Positions 16,717 to 24,013 of a stretch of DNA of 34,808 nucleotides are shown one piece after another. Position 1 is the stretch's first letter. Each line of letters begins with the position of its first letter. The stretch lies in the NCBI GenBank assembly GCA_020636315.1, contig JACJYA010000028.1:1-34808 (forward strand). Reading direction: 5' to 3'. Source of the stretch: Lewinellaceae bacterium (GTDB taxonomy: Bacteria; Bacteroidota; Bacteroidia; Chitinophagales; Saprospiraceae). A program made the translations under genes and the position numbers. Below the pieces are notes generated by a model. The model made no database searches and was not told the DNA's origin. It worked only from the letters and a program-made list of their open reading frames with translations.

Positions 16717-16742
16717 GGAGCCCGTAGGCCCTTGCACGGCTT

Positions 16743-17435
16743 TTAGTTTCCCAGCAGTTCCTTTACCACCTTGGGAACTCCGGTGCTTGCCGGTTCGGCC
16801 ACCACCGATAGGCTGGCCGCCCGGCTGAGCTCGTAATTGATGGATGGTTTGGGATCTACATAGTAGATCTGCCGGGCCTTTTCTGCAAAACCCACCAGGC
16901 CCGCGGCCGGATAGACCTGCATGGAAGTGCCGATGATGATAACCGCATCGGCTGTCATGGTCTCCATGGCGGCCACTTCGATCATCGGGACCGCTTCCCC
17001 GAACCAGACGATGTGGGGGCGCAGCTGGCTGCCCAGTTCGCAGGTGTCTCCGGGTTTGATGTCTTCAGGCCACTCGTAAATGAGGCGGGGGTCCCTGGTG
17101 CTCCGCGCCTTGAGCAATTCTCCGTGCAGGTGAATAATGGTTTTGCTTCCCGCTCTTTCGTGGAGGTCATCGATATTTTGAGTAATGATGCTTACCTCGA
17201 ACCGTTGTTCCAGTTCCACCAGGGAAGTGTGGGCGGCATTGGGGCCTACCTGCCGCAGTTGCCGCCGACGCTGGTTATAAAAATCCAGGACGAGTTCCAT
17301 ATTTTCCTGCCATCCCTGAGGAGAAGCTACTTTCATAACATCATGGCCCTCCCACAGGCCTCCCGCATCGCGAAATGTCTTGATGCCGCTTTCGGCGCTC
17401 ACGCCGGCTCCCGTCAGTACAACTATCTTCTTCAT
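16743..17435 (-). CDS. NAD-dependent protein deacylase (sirtuin, SIRT5/CobB-like)
   Basis: A 230-residue cytoplasmic sirtuin. NAD-binding motif GAGVSAESGI (9-18), TQNIDDLHERAG (85-96), catalytic His104 in HLHGE, and GTSMQVYPAA. Tyr53 and Arg56 (FYNQRRRQ) form the YxxR pair that in SIRT5 and CobB recognises succinyl or malonyl lysine, so desuccinylation or demalonylation is expected besides deacetylation. The zinc-binding four-cysteine module is missing: the region before RPHIVWFGE has only Cys132. The absence of these cysteines seems usual for this Bacteroidota subgroup and is not by itself a sign of decay. It is convergent with the DUF6089 gene and downstream of the PLP enzyme on the same strand with an 84-bp gap. 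Confidence 0.9.
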   Translation of the reverse strand: MKKIVVLTGAGVSAESGIKTFRDAGGLWEGHDVMKVASPQGWQENMELVLDFYNQRRRQLRQVGPNAAHTSLVELEQRFEVSIITQNIDDLHERAGSKTIIHLHGELLKARSTRDPRLIYEWPEDIKPGDTCELGSQLRPHIVWFGEAVPMIEVAAMETMTADAVIIIGTSMQVYPAAGLVGFAEKARQIYYVDPKPSINYELSRAASLSVVAEPASTGVPKVVKELLGN

Positions 17436-17458
17436 TCGTTTTTGATTTTTTCACTCCA

Positions 17459-17500
17459 ACCCTCCAACAATTTAACTATCCAACCATCCATATACCCACA
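17459..17500 (+). repeat. Pyrimidine/A-rich repeat (AACTATCCAACCATCC type)
   Basis: Degenerate units CCCTCCAACAATTTAACTAT / CCAACCATCC lie between the PLP-enzyme stop and the sirtuin start. They closely resemble positions 1-25 of the window in the same orientation. No function is visible. Confidence 0.45.
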
Positions 17501-17519
17501 CCTCAAAACTACAAAAAGT

Positions 17520-18680
17520 TCAAACGTGCGCCAGCCCCTTTTCCAGGCCTTCCAGGAGCCAGTCGGGGTCTTCCAGCCCGATATAGAGCCGGACGAGGTT
17601 CCAGGGCATGGCGGGGTCGGCTTTGCCGGGAATGTTGTAGAATGCAGCCGAGGGCAATACCAGCGATTCGTGGCCGCCCCAGGAGACGGCCAGCAGGAAA
17701 TGTTCCAGGTTGTTGTAGAACGCTTCCGCTTTCTCCAGGCTGTCGGCCTTCAGGTAAATGGAAAACAATCCGCCGGCTCCTTCCATTTGCTTGGTGGCCA
17801 GTTCGTACTGGGGGAAAGAAGGCAGTAAAGGGTGCAGCACCTTTGCGACTTTCGGATGTCCCCCGAGGTAGCGGGCAATTTTAAGGGCGCTTTCGTTGGA
17901 GCGGTGCATGCGCAGTTCCAACGTGCGCAGCCCCCGGATGGCCAGTGCCGCATCGTGAGGGGGGAGGATGCCACCCAGCGTCATGTATTCTCTTTCGAAT
18001 ATCCTCAGAACTATTGCCTTGCTGGCACACAATACGCCCATGACGACATCGCTGTGGCCGTTGAGGTACTTGGTGCCGGAGTGGACGACAATATCAATAC
18101 CCATCGAAAGGGGGCGCTGAAAAACAGGGGAAGAATAGCTGTTATCCAGGATGGTGGTTATGCCTCGATGCCGGGCGAGTTCGGCGCAGGCCCTTATGTC
18201 CTGAAGTTCGAAGGTCAGGGAGTTAGGGCTTTCCAGGTAGAGTAGCGTGGTATTGTCCCGGATGGCATTCCCGATGTTCGCCATTTCCCGCCCATCGACA
18301 AAGGTGGTGGTTACACCGAAGCGGGGGAGGTAATCCCGGAGCAGCGCCCTGGCCCAGGAGTAGGGGGATTCTACGCAGACGACGTGGCCGCCCGCCTCTA
18401 CATTAGCCAGTATGGCTGCCGAAATGGCGCCCATTCCGCTGGCAAAGACGAGGGCGTCTTCGGCTCCTTCCAGGGCAGCCAGCTTTTGGCGCAGAATGGC
18501 TACCGTCGGGTTGTTGCCCCGGCTGTAAATGTGGTGCGTCAGTTCATTAGTGAATGCCTGGCGGAATTCACCCAGCGAGGAAAAGGTGAAGTTGCTGGTC
18601 TGAATGACGGGAGGAGAGACGGCATTATAATATTGCCCTCTTTCCTCGCCCAGGTGGGTAAGAATTTCGCTGAGGTGCAT
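17520..18680 (-). CDS. Cys/Met-metabolism PLP-dependent enzyme (cystathionine γ-synthase/β-lyase family)
   Basis: A 386-residue cytoplasmic fold-type I PLP enzyme. Family motifs: IYSRGNNPT (Tyr52 and Arg54 bind PLP phosphate), ASGMGAISAA, LYLESPNS, ILDNSY (Asp179) and HSGTKYLNGHSDVVMG with Schiff-base Lys204; the C-terminus RLYIGLEDPDWLLEGLEKGL is typical. Members catalyse cystathionine γ-synthesis, β- or γ-lysis, or O-acetylhomoserine sulfhydrylation; sequence alone does not decide which. Length is normal. It has a strong promoter at 18694-18726 that overlaps a short palindrome. It may be cotranscribed with the sirtuin gene. Confidence 0.9.
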   Translation of the reverse strand: MHLSEILTHLGEERGQYYNAVSPPVIQTSNFTFSSLGEFRQAFTNELTHHIYSRGNNPTVAILRQKLAALEGAEDALVFASGMGAISAAILANVEAGGHVVCVESPYSWARALLRDYLPRFGVTTTFVDGREMANIGNAIRDNTTLLYLESPNSLTFELQDIRACAELARHRGITTILDNSYSSPVFQRPLSMGIDIVVHSGTKYLNGHSDVVMGVLCASKAIVLRIFEREYMTLGGILPPHDAALAIRGLRTLELRMHRSNESALKIARYLGGHPKVAKVLHPLLPSFPQYELATKQMEGAGGLFSIYLKADSLEKAEAFYNNLEHFLLAVSWGGHESLVLPSAAFYNIPGKADPAMPWNLVRLYIGLEDPDWLLEGLEKGLAHV

Positions 18681-18693
18681 CTGTTTTTTGCAC

Positions 18694-18726
18694 CAAATCT
18701 AGGAAAAAATCCTGCTATGCTTCAAA
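18694..18726 (-). promoter_or_regulatory. Bacteroidota-type promoter of the PLP-enzyme gene
   Basis: On the minus strand TTTG (18726-18723), 21 bp, TAGATTTG (18701-18694), an exact TAnnTTTG -7 element 13 bp before the ATG at 18680, so the leader is very short. Confidence 0.7.
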
Positions 18727-18732
18727 TGAAGC
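18719..18732. promoter_or_regulatory. Candidate operator GCTTCA-AA-TGAAGC
   Basis: A perfect 6-2-6 palindrome covering the -33 element of the PLP-enzyme promoter, a position suited to repression. No regulator gene is adjacent. Confidence 0.4.
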
Positions 18733-18786
18733 GATTGTATCCGCTTAGGGGCGTTGGTAGGGTTTGCTGCTTCGATACAGCGTGCT

Positions 18787-18924
18787 CTACCAGAACCACA
18801 TCCGTGCTGCTCTTCTGGCCAGTTGGCCCATGAACCAGCGGCTGGCGGAGAGCATGGCGGCAAAAGCGGCTACAGCAGCAATCGTCTTGTCTTTCCAGGT
18901 TTCTTTCTGATCCCTCGTTCTCAT
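18787..18924 (-). CDS. Possible 45-residue small protein
   Basis: A short reading frame starting ATG 18924 and ending TAG at 18787. The sequence starts MRTRDQKETWKDKTIAAVAA and continues FAAMLSASRWFMGQLARRAA, then RMWFW. It has a charged head, an Ala/Met-rich amphipathic or membrane-inserting helix and a basic aromatic tail, so it could be a small membrane-associated protein. It is oriented like the PLP enzyme, 106 bp upstream of that gene's start. No convincing promoter was found. Chance occurrence cannot be excluded. Confidence 0.35.
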   Translation of the reverse strand: MRTRDQKETWKDKTIAAVAAFAAMLSASRWFMGQLARRAARMWFW

Positions 18925-19071
18925 AAGATTATCAGCGTTTGATGATTTATAGAAACCTAGTACATTATCTTATTGAATTAAAGTTTTTGTAGCAGATGAG
19001 GTGGTTTTTGTAGGAGAAAGGGGAGAGGGAGAGTGGGTGACTTGGAGAGCGGGAATGTATCGGCAACACTG

Positions 19072-19100
19072 TTGACATAGCCATCCGTTTTTTCTATTTT
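19072..19100 (+). promoter_or_regulatory. Promoter-like TTGACA-N17-TATTTT
   Basis: A good sigma-70-like arrangement 43 bp upstream of the ATG at 19144; it also fits loosely the Bacteroidota TTG ... TAnnTTTG form. Confidence 0.4.
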
Positions 19101-19143
19101 GGAGGGGTGCGCTCTTATTCCAAATGCTGTTAACCTGAAGCCG

Positions 19144-19527
19144 ATGATATTTCTTGAACAACTTTCAAAGGCCGTCCTTCTGGCCTCCGGTATCATGATT
19201 GGGTGCCTGTCACTGAATGGATGTATCATTGCTGAAATGTCCAGCGAACCGGCACCCGTCTATATAAAAATACTGCATCCGGAAATTGAGAAAATTGATG
19301 TTTATTTTAGAAGAGATGCTTATTTCATCAGACGCGACTTCGATGATCTCATACCAAAATCTCCCCCACCATATAGGTTACCGCTTTACCCGCCAGGGCC
19401 ACCCGCTCCCCCAGCATGGTGCACTTCACCTCTCCGCCTCGGCGGGAGATCTGCCTCGCCAGAAGTTCCTGTTTGCCGAGGCGCTCGGCCCAGTAGGGCG
19501 TCAGGGTGGTGTGGGCGGAGCCGGTGA
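19144..19527 (+). pseudogene. Truncated lipoprotein gene
   Basis: The reading frame begins MIFLEQLSKAVLLASGIMIG with a lipobox-like CLSLNGC, so a lipoprotein signal peptide cut before the Cys. About 40 plausible mature residues follow (PAPVYIKILHPEIEKIDVYF, RRDAYFIRRDFDDLIP). From about 19350 the frame runs antisense through the 3' end of the PhzF-family gene and turns into Pro/Arg/Gly-rich nonsense until a stop at 19527. The likely reading is that the 3' part of a lipoprotein gene was lost when the PhzF-family gene came to lie here. A promoter-like site at 19072-19100 supports the start. The family is not recognised. Confidence 0.45.
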
Positions 19528-20131
19528 CGGGGTCTTCGTCGATGCCGGCGTTGGGAAAAAAGCAGCGGGAGACGAAATCCACCGAATCGCCCGGGGCGGT
19601 GACGATGACGCCGCGGCCCTTTACCTGCTTGAGGAGGCGAAAATCGGGGCGCAGTGCCGCCACTTCCGCTTCGGACCCCAGCACCACCAGAAAGTCCTCT
19701 CTGCCGGCGAGCACTTCCAGGGGAGAAACCTGCAGTCCTTCTTTCAGAGCCTTTGGGGCCAGCGTGGGTTCCAGTACATCCGTGGGAAAATCCAGGATGT
19801 AATGCCCGTCTTCACGCGAAACGCTGAGCAGGCCGCTGCGGCTTTGGAAGTTGATGCTGGGCTCCCGGTATCCGAGGTGTTCGTAGAGCACATGGGCGGT
19901 GGCCAGCGTGGCGTGCCCGCAAAGGTCAACTTCTATGGCCGGGGTGAACCACCGAAGGTGGTAATCTTTTCCCTTTGGAATGAAAAAGGCGGTTTCCGAA
20001 AGGTTGTTCTCGGCGGCGATGGCCTGCAGGGTGGCGTCGGGCAGCCAACTGTCCAATGGGCAGACGGCGGCGGGGTTGCCGCGGAAAAGCTCGCCGGTGA
20101 AGGCATCAGCTTGATAGATGGAGATGTTCAT
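19349..20131 (-). CDS. PhzF-family isomerase
   Basis: A 260-residue cytoplasmic protein of the PhzF (phenazine-biosynthesis-like) isomerase family. Motifs: MNISIYQADAFTGELFRGNP at the N-terminus, the general acid/base Glu46 in NNLSETAFF, LRWFTPAIEVDLCGHATLA, and FFPNAGIDEDPVTGSAHTTL in the second half. The family folds as two diaminopimelate-epimerase-like halves and moves protons or double bonds in small molecules; no phenazine genes are nearby, so the substrate is unknown. It is complete and of usual length. A 14-bp palindrome lies 90 bp upstream. Confidence 0.9.
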   Translation of the reverse strand: MNISIYQADAFTGELFRGNPAAVCPLDSWLPDATLQAIAAENNLSETAFFIPKGKDYHLRWFTPAIEVDLCGHATLATAHVLYEHLGYREPSINFQSRSGLLSVSREDGHYILDFPTDVLEPTLAPKALKEGLQVSPLEVLAGREDFLVVLGSEAEVAALRPDFRLLKQVKGRGVIVTAPGDSVDFVSRCFFPNAGIDEDPVTGSAHTTLTPYWAERLGKQELLARQISRRGGEVKCTMLGERVALAGKAVTYMVGEILV

Positions 20132-20220
20132 GGTTTGATGGTTGAATGGTCAGATGGTTTTATGGCTGGGGCTTTAGCCGTGCCTGGTATTTTTTGAATG
20201 CATAACGATTTTGGCGGCCC

Positions 20221-20234
20221 TTTTGTTAACAAAA
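20221..20234. promoter_or_regulatory. Perfect palindrome TTTTGTTAACAAAA
   Basis: A 14-bp AT-rich perfect dyad 90 bp upstream of the PhzF-family start; a possible operator, with no regulator gene next to it. Confidence 0.35.
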
Positions 20235-20288
20235 ATGGGTTAATGAATGGACAATAAAATCGGAAATGTAATTTCATTAGGGGGGCAT

Positions 20289-20500
20289 GGTTTCTGGGTT
20301 TCTGGGTTTCTGAGTTTTTGGTTTCTTACCGTCTCCGAGGGCAGTAGCCGCTTGAGCGGGCGAAGGCCCGGCTGAGGCACGAAGACGAGCTGGGTTGAGA
20401 ATGTTTAGAAATGTGTGTGGGGATTGTTCAAAAAAGTGTGTCTGCCTTACGCTAACCCTCTGGTTTCCAGGGCAACGAGGAACTCAGAAACCAGAAACTA
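20289..20500. repeat. Intergenic inverted-repeat element (GGTTTCTG units)
   Basis: In the 550-bp gap between the PhzF-family and DUF6340 genes. The left arm (20289-20316) is made of GGTTTCTGGGTTTCTGGGTT-like units ending in TGAGTT; the right arm AACTCAGAAACCAGAAAC (20481-20498) is its complement with one bulged base. The middle contains the GC-rich hairpin-like stretch CCGCTTGAGCGGGCGAAGG. The build is the same as in the elements at 3522 and 4921, but the unit sequence differs. The rest of the gap (to 20681) holds no supported gene. Confidence 0.6.
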
Positions 20501-20681
20501 TGAACAGTCCCTGTGTGTGTTTAAAAGAAAACACCCTTTTTTTTCAGCGGCCTGGCGAATGGCGGACACCGAATTCCGAAAAGCGCCGCTGGGTTCTGTC
20601 CCCGGGATAGTTCATTAAGCCCTGCTCATCGCCCACCGCCCACCATCAGGCTTTCCAGTGCGCCTCGTTCACCGCCCGTTG

Positions 20682-21737
20682 TCACCCTCTGCCATTCCCC
20701 ATCTGCTCCTCCACCCGTTCCTGTTCATAGATGCGTTGCCGGATCAGCTCGATGTAGCTTCTGGCTTTTTTATTGCCAAAATCGTTATAGGCCCGGCGGG
20801 CCCACTGCAGGGCGCCGCGCAGTTGCCCTTCGCGTTCGTTGGCGACGGCCATGTTGTAGGCGGCCCGGCCCCGGTTTTTCTCATCGATAGCGGTATTCAC
20901 CAAAGATACCCAGATATCGCTGGCGGCTTCCCAGTCACCTGATTTTGCGTATCGGGCGGCGCGTTCCATTTCGCTTTTGGCGCTGCCCTTGCCGGTAGTG
21001 TACCATTCCCGGTTCACGGAAACCCAGACCGGCGCAATGCGCATGCCGTAGAGTTCTCCGGCGGCGAAGCTAACGTCCTGGGTGATGGCTTCCCGGGCGG
21101 GAAGGTTGTTCCTGGCGGCATCCTCCGTATCTCCTTGGGCATCGCTGCCGGCGTCCTCAGTTCCGGTGAACTGGTCGAGGATGTGGCCTTCGCCGCGCCG
21201 GTATAGCCTCCAGCCGATCTGCACCTGGGTGTGCAGGCTGGCCACGTAGTACCGTTCGGTGTATTTATTACCGTCCTTGTCTTTCTTTTTCTCTTCGCGC
21301 CGGTCGGTGCTGACCATATTGTCACTGTCGTAGAGCTCCATGGCGATCAGCGCATCGGCATCGTATTGATCACAGATCCGGTTGACTTCCTCCCGGGGTA
21401 GGGGAGGTTCGAAACTATTGCCGGAAGGGCTTCCCTCCATTTCAATACCCGTTGTTTTGATGTTGAAGCGCGGCGTCCGGCTCAGGGTGAGCGCCAGGCC
21501 TTCCAGGGCGCGCATTCTGCCCCGTCGGTCCTGCCCGATATTTTCACCGGTGATCAGCCCCTCCACTACGTTGTTGAAGCCTTTGGACGGGCGGCTGCGG
21601 TCTATGGTGGCTATGGTTTGTATCTCTTCCGGCAAAAACAGTTCAGCCGGCTGCAACACCTGCAGTTGGAGGGTGGAAGTACAGGAGGCAATCAGGGCCG
21701 AAATGAGCAGCAAGGCAGGGGTTTGCAGTCTTTTCAT
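20682..21737 (-). CDS. DUF6340-family lipoprotein
   Basis: A 351-residue lipoprotein: signal peptide with lipobox LIASC (Cys19). The motifs LQVLQPAELFLPEEIQTIAT and NRSRP-like DRSRPSKG near the N-terminus, the middle DADALIAMELYDSD, and the C-terminal two-helix repeats (DWEAASDIWVSLVNTAIDEK, RGRAAYNMAVANEREGQLRG) fit the Bacteroidota DUF6340 family; the C-terminal part looks TPR-like. Role unknown; probably attached to the outer membrane facing the periplasm. It lies 48 bp downstream of the GH13-like gene on the same strand, so a shared transcript is possible. Confidence 0.8.
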   Translation of the reverse strand: MKRLQTPALLLISALIASCTSTLQLQVLQPAELFLPEEIQTIATIDRSRPSKGFNNVVEGLITGENIGQDRRGRMRALEGLALTLSRTPRFNIKTTGIEMEGSPSGNSFEPPLPREEVNRICDQYDADALIAMELYDSDNMVSTDRREEKKKDKDGNKYTERYYVASLHTQVQIGWRLYRRGEGHILDQFTGTEDAGSDAQGDTEDAARNNLPAREAITQDVSFAAGELYGMRIAPVWVSVNREWYTTGKGSAKSEMERAARYAKSGDWEAASDIWVSLVNTAIDEKNRGRAAYNMAVANEREGQLRGALQWARRAYNDFGNKKARSYIELIRQRIYEQERVEEQMGNGRG

Positions 21738-21785
21738 AAGGGGTTGGTTTTTAAAAACAAGATAGATAATCCATTTAGCCGCAGA

Positions 21786-23837
21786 TCAGTGAAACAGTTC
21801 ATAAACCCTCCCTTCCCCTGCCTCCAGCCTGTCCAACTGATATTGCTTTCCGTTAAAGAACAGGGGGGAGGCTTCCTTTTTTTCCTGGTGGGTGGAAAAA
21901 TGAAGCTGTGCTGCCGGCGTCTTTCCGGCTCCTCTGGCCTTCGGGATCTTGATGTTAATGGCCGGGGCGTCAATATCGAAGTTGACGACGAAGAGAAAAC
22001 GAGGTGTTCCTGCCTGCGTCCAGGCGATCACACGGGTAGCGGCGGTGGCGTCGGGCGGCAGCAGCCAGTGGGTATCGGAACTGACAATTTTCGGGATGAT
22101 GGACTCGCCGGCCATGCGCAGCCGGGATAAGCGGTGGAAGAGTTGCCCGTTCTTTCCGAACACGTAGGGCCCTTTTGTCGCCTTTTCACCTTCAGTGATA
22201 TGAAAGACATAGAGCTTGGTGTAATGCTCGTTGGGCGCCGGGGCAGGGTGGGGATCCCGACATTCGAAACCCAGGGCCATATAGCTTGGCATGTCGGGGA
22301 GGAAGAGGGCGGTGAAGAGGCGGGCCTCGTTGCCGCCGAGGTAGAACTCGTCGAAACGGGGGTCATCCTTGTCTCCGGTCATAACGGTGAAGTTGGGGGC
22401 GAAATCTCTGCCGTTCAGAATATCCAGGTACCACCGGAAATTTTGCAGGAAGCGGGGGCTCCCGACAGTCATGCTCTGCAGGTCGCCCAGGGTGGAGTCG
22501 GCATCGGCCAGTTCGAGGTGATCCACTTCATTGCCGTAGGCAATAAAACCAGGGCCGGCGAGGAAGGTCTCGGCAAAGTATCCGAAATAGGGTTTGGCCT
22601 TGCGAATATGGGCGCGCACCGCCTTGTGCAGGTCGTAGTAGTTATCCACCTTTGCCGGCACTCCTTCGGGCCGCATTTGCACGTGCGACATATCGCCGCG
22701 CATAAAGTCGAAATTGTACTCTTTCTGGATATCGTGAAAATGCCCGCATACGTAATCCCAGGTGGCTTGCCGGGGTTTTGAAAAGTCAATTTCCCAGTCT
22801 TTATTATCATTGAGCCTTTCGTAAAGCTTGTAGCGGGCCAGCGGGCCGAAAACGCGGGACATCTTCCGGGGTTTGCTGATCTTGTACTCCCGCCAGATCC
22901 GCCCTTCACTGTCTATGGTCTTTGCCTTTTCACTGGTATCCACTTCCAGCCCGCGGTAGGGCGGCCCCATGGTAGCCGGTACGGGCTCGAAGCCATCTTT
23001 ATACAGGTGCTGAACCAGCCATCCGCGGCGCTGGCCCCGGCGGCCGTAATCTTCCCGGCCGCCGAACAGCAGGTCTATGCGGGCCGATTCGGGATAATCA
23101 TTGGAAAAGAACTCCTCCGCGTCGGAAGGCAGGTCGATGCCGTCCATTGCCGGCCCCTGCTCCCTGAGGAAACTGTAAATGGCCTTTTCCACTTCCAGGT
23201 GAAGGTTGGCCCGGTGGCTGGTTATTCTGTCATCGCGCCGTTGCAGCCATTCAAAATGTCGGGGGTTGCCCAGTACGATCTCTGAGTACCGGTCGGTATG
23301 CGGGATGACGTCCAGGCCTACTGCCCGGCCGGAGGCATGCAGGAAGTTGGTTACTACCTTAAGCTGCTTTTCCACCGTATCCAGGTGAGGAAAGGCTTCA
23401 TATAATTCCTGGCTGAAGAACTCCGGATTGATGTTCCAGCTGGCCATGCCGTACAGGCTGGCGACCACCCCCGGTTCCCAGATGGGCAGCAGGTGGACGG
23501 ATTGCTGAGATTCGGGTACGGTGAGCAGGTATTTGATGACATTCCAGAAATTCCGGATCGTACGCACATTGATGCCCACCATGTTGGTTCTTTTGATCCA
23601 GGTGGCCGAGCGCAGGCCGGCAAGCGGGCTGGGAATGGTTTGTTGCGGGTCGAAGGCGTCGCGTGCCAGCCCTCTGCCAAGGCGGTGTTCCAGCATTGAA
23701 AGAACCCTGGGCATAGAGAACTCCATGGCCAGTTCCGGCAGCAAAAAGGGCAGGAAGGAGGCCCTGCCCTCCAGAAAGGCGGAAGTGAAAGCACCGGCAT
23801 GGGTTTGCCAGTAGGATTTCAGGTTGGGGTAGTCCAT
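21786..23837 (-). CDS. GH13-like α-amylase-family protein
   Basis: A 683-residue protein with no signal peptide, so cytoplasmic. The start at ATG 23837 (MDYPNLKSYWQ) is chosen; the frame stays open to 23960, but those 41 extra residues do not look conserved and would extend across the divergent promoter region. GH13-like barrel motifs: region I GLDVIPHTDR, region II FDFMRGDMSHVQ with likely nucleophile Asp (~residue 381), region III GYFAETFLAG with likely acid/base Glu (~423), region IV AYGNEVDHLE. The C-terminus forms a β-domain (RFLFVVNFDIDAPA). The exact subfamily and substrate (α-glucan, trehalose or maltosyl transfer) cannot be told from sequence alone. Confidence 0.8.
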   Translation of the reverse strand: MDYPNLKSYWQTHAGAFTSAFLEGRASFLPFLLPELAMEFSMPRVLSMLEHRLGRGLARDAFDPQQTIPSPLAGLRSATWIKRTNMVGINVRTIRNFWNVIKYLLTVPESQQSVHLLPIWEPGVVASLYGMASWNINPEFFSQELYEAFPHLDTVEKQLKVVTNFLHASGRAVGLDVIPHTDRYSEIVLGNPRHFEWLQRRDDRITSHRANLHLEVEKAIYSFLREQGPAMDGIDLPSDAEEFFSNDYPESARIDLLFGGREDYGRRGQRRGWLVQHLYKDGFEPVPATMGPPYRGLEVDTSEKAKTIDSEGRIWREYKISKPRKMSRVFGPLARYKLYERLNDNKDWEIDFSKPRQATWDYVCGHFHDIQKEYNFDFMRGDMSHVQMRPEGVPAKVDNYYDLHKAVRAHIRKAKPYFGYFAETFLAGPGFIAYGNEVDHLELADADSTLGDLQSMTVGSPRFLQNFRWYLDILNGRDFAPNFTVMTGDKDDPRFDEFYLGGNEARLFTALFLPDMPSYMALGFECRDPHPAPAPNEHYTKLYVFHITEGEKATKGPYVFGKNGQLFHRLSRLRMAGESIIPKIVSSDTHWLLPPDATAATRVIAWTQAGTPRFLFVVNFDIDAPAINIKIPKARGAGKTPAAQLHFSTHQEKKEASPLFFNGKQYQLDRLEAGEGRVYELFH

Positions 23838-24013
23838 GAATATTGACTTTGCCGGAAAGATAAGGAAAGATTGGGCTATTTGGGCTTTGTCTGCAAAATG
23901 CCTGACAATTCTTTCCCCGCTACCTGGCCCGAGTGACAATTCGTTTCCAATTCTCACCACTAAAAAGTAAGTTGCAGCTTTATTGGAAGCAGTCGGTCAA
24001 ACCGGATAACCGT

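Noticed and set aside
18681..18960. SAM or other riboswitch upstream of the Cys/Met enzyme
   Set aside because: The promoter lies 13 bp from the start codon, leaving no leader large enough for a riboswitch.
20395..20618. Two short plus-strand frames in the inverted-repeat gap
   Set aside because: They are composed of the repeat arms and have no protein-like conservation pattern or promoter.
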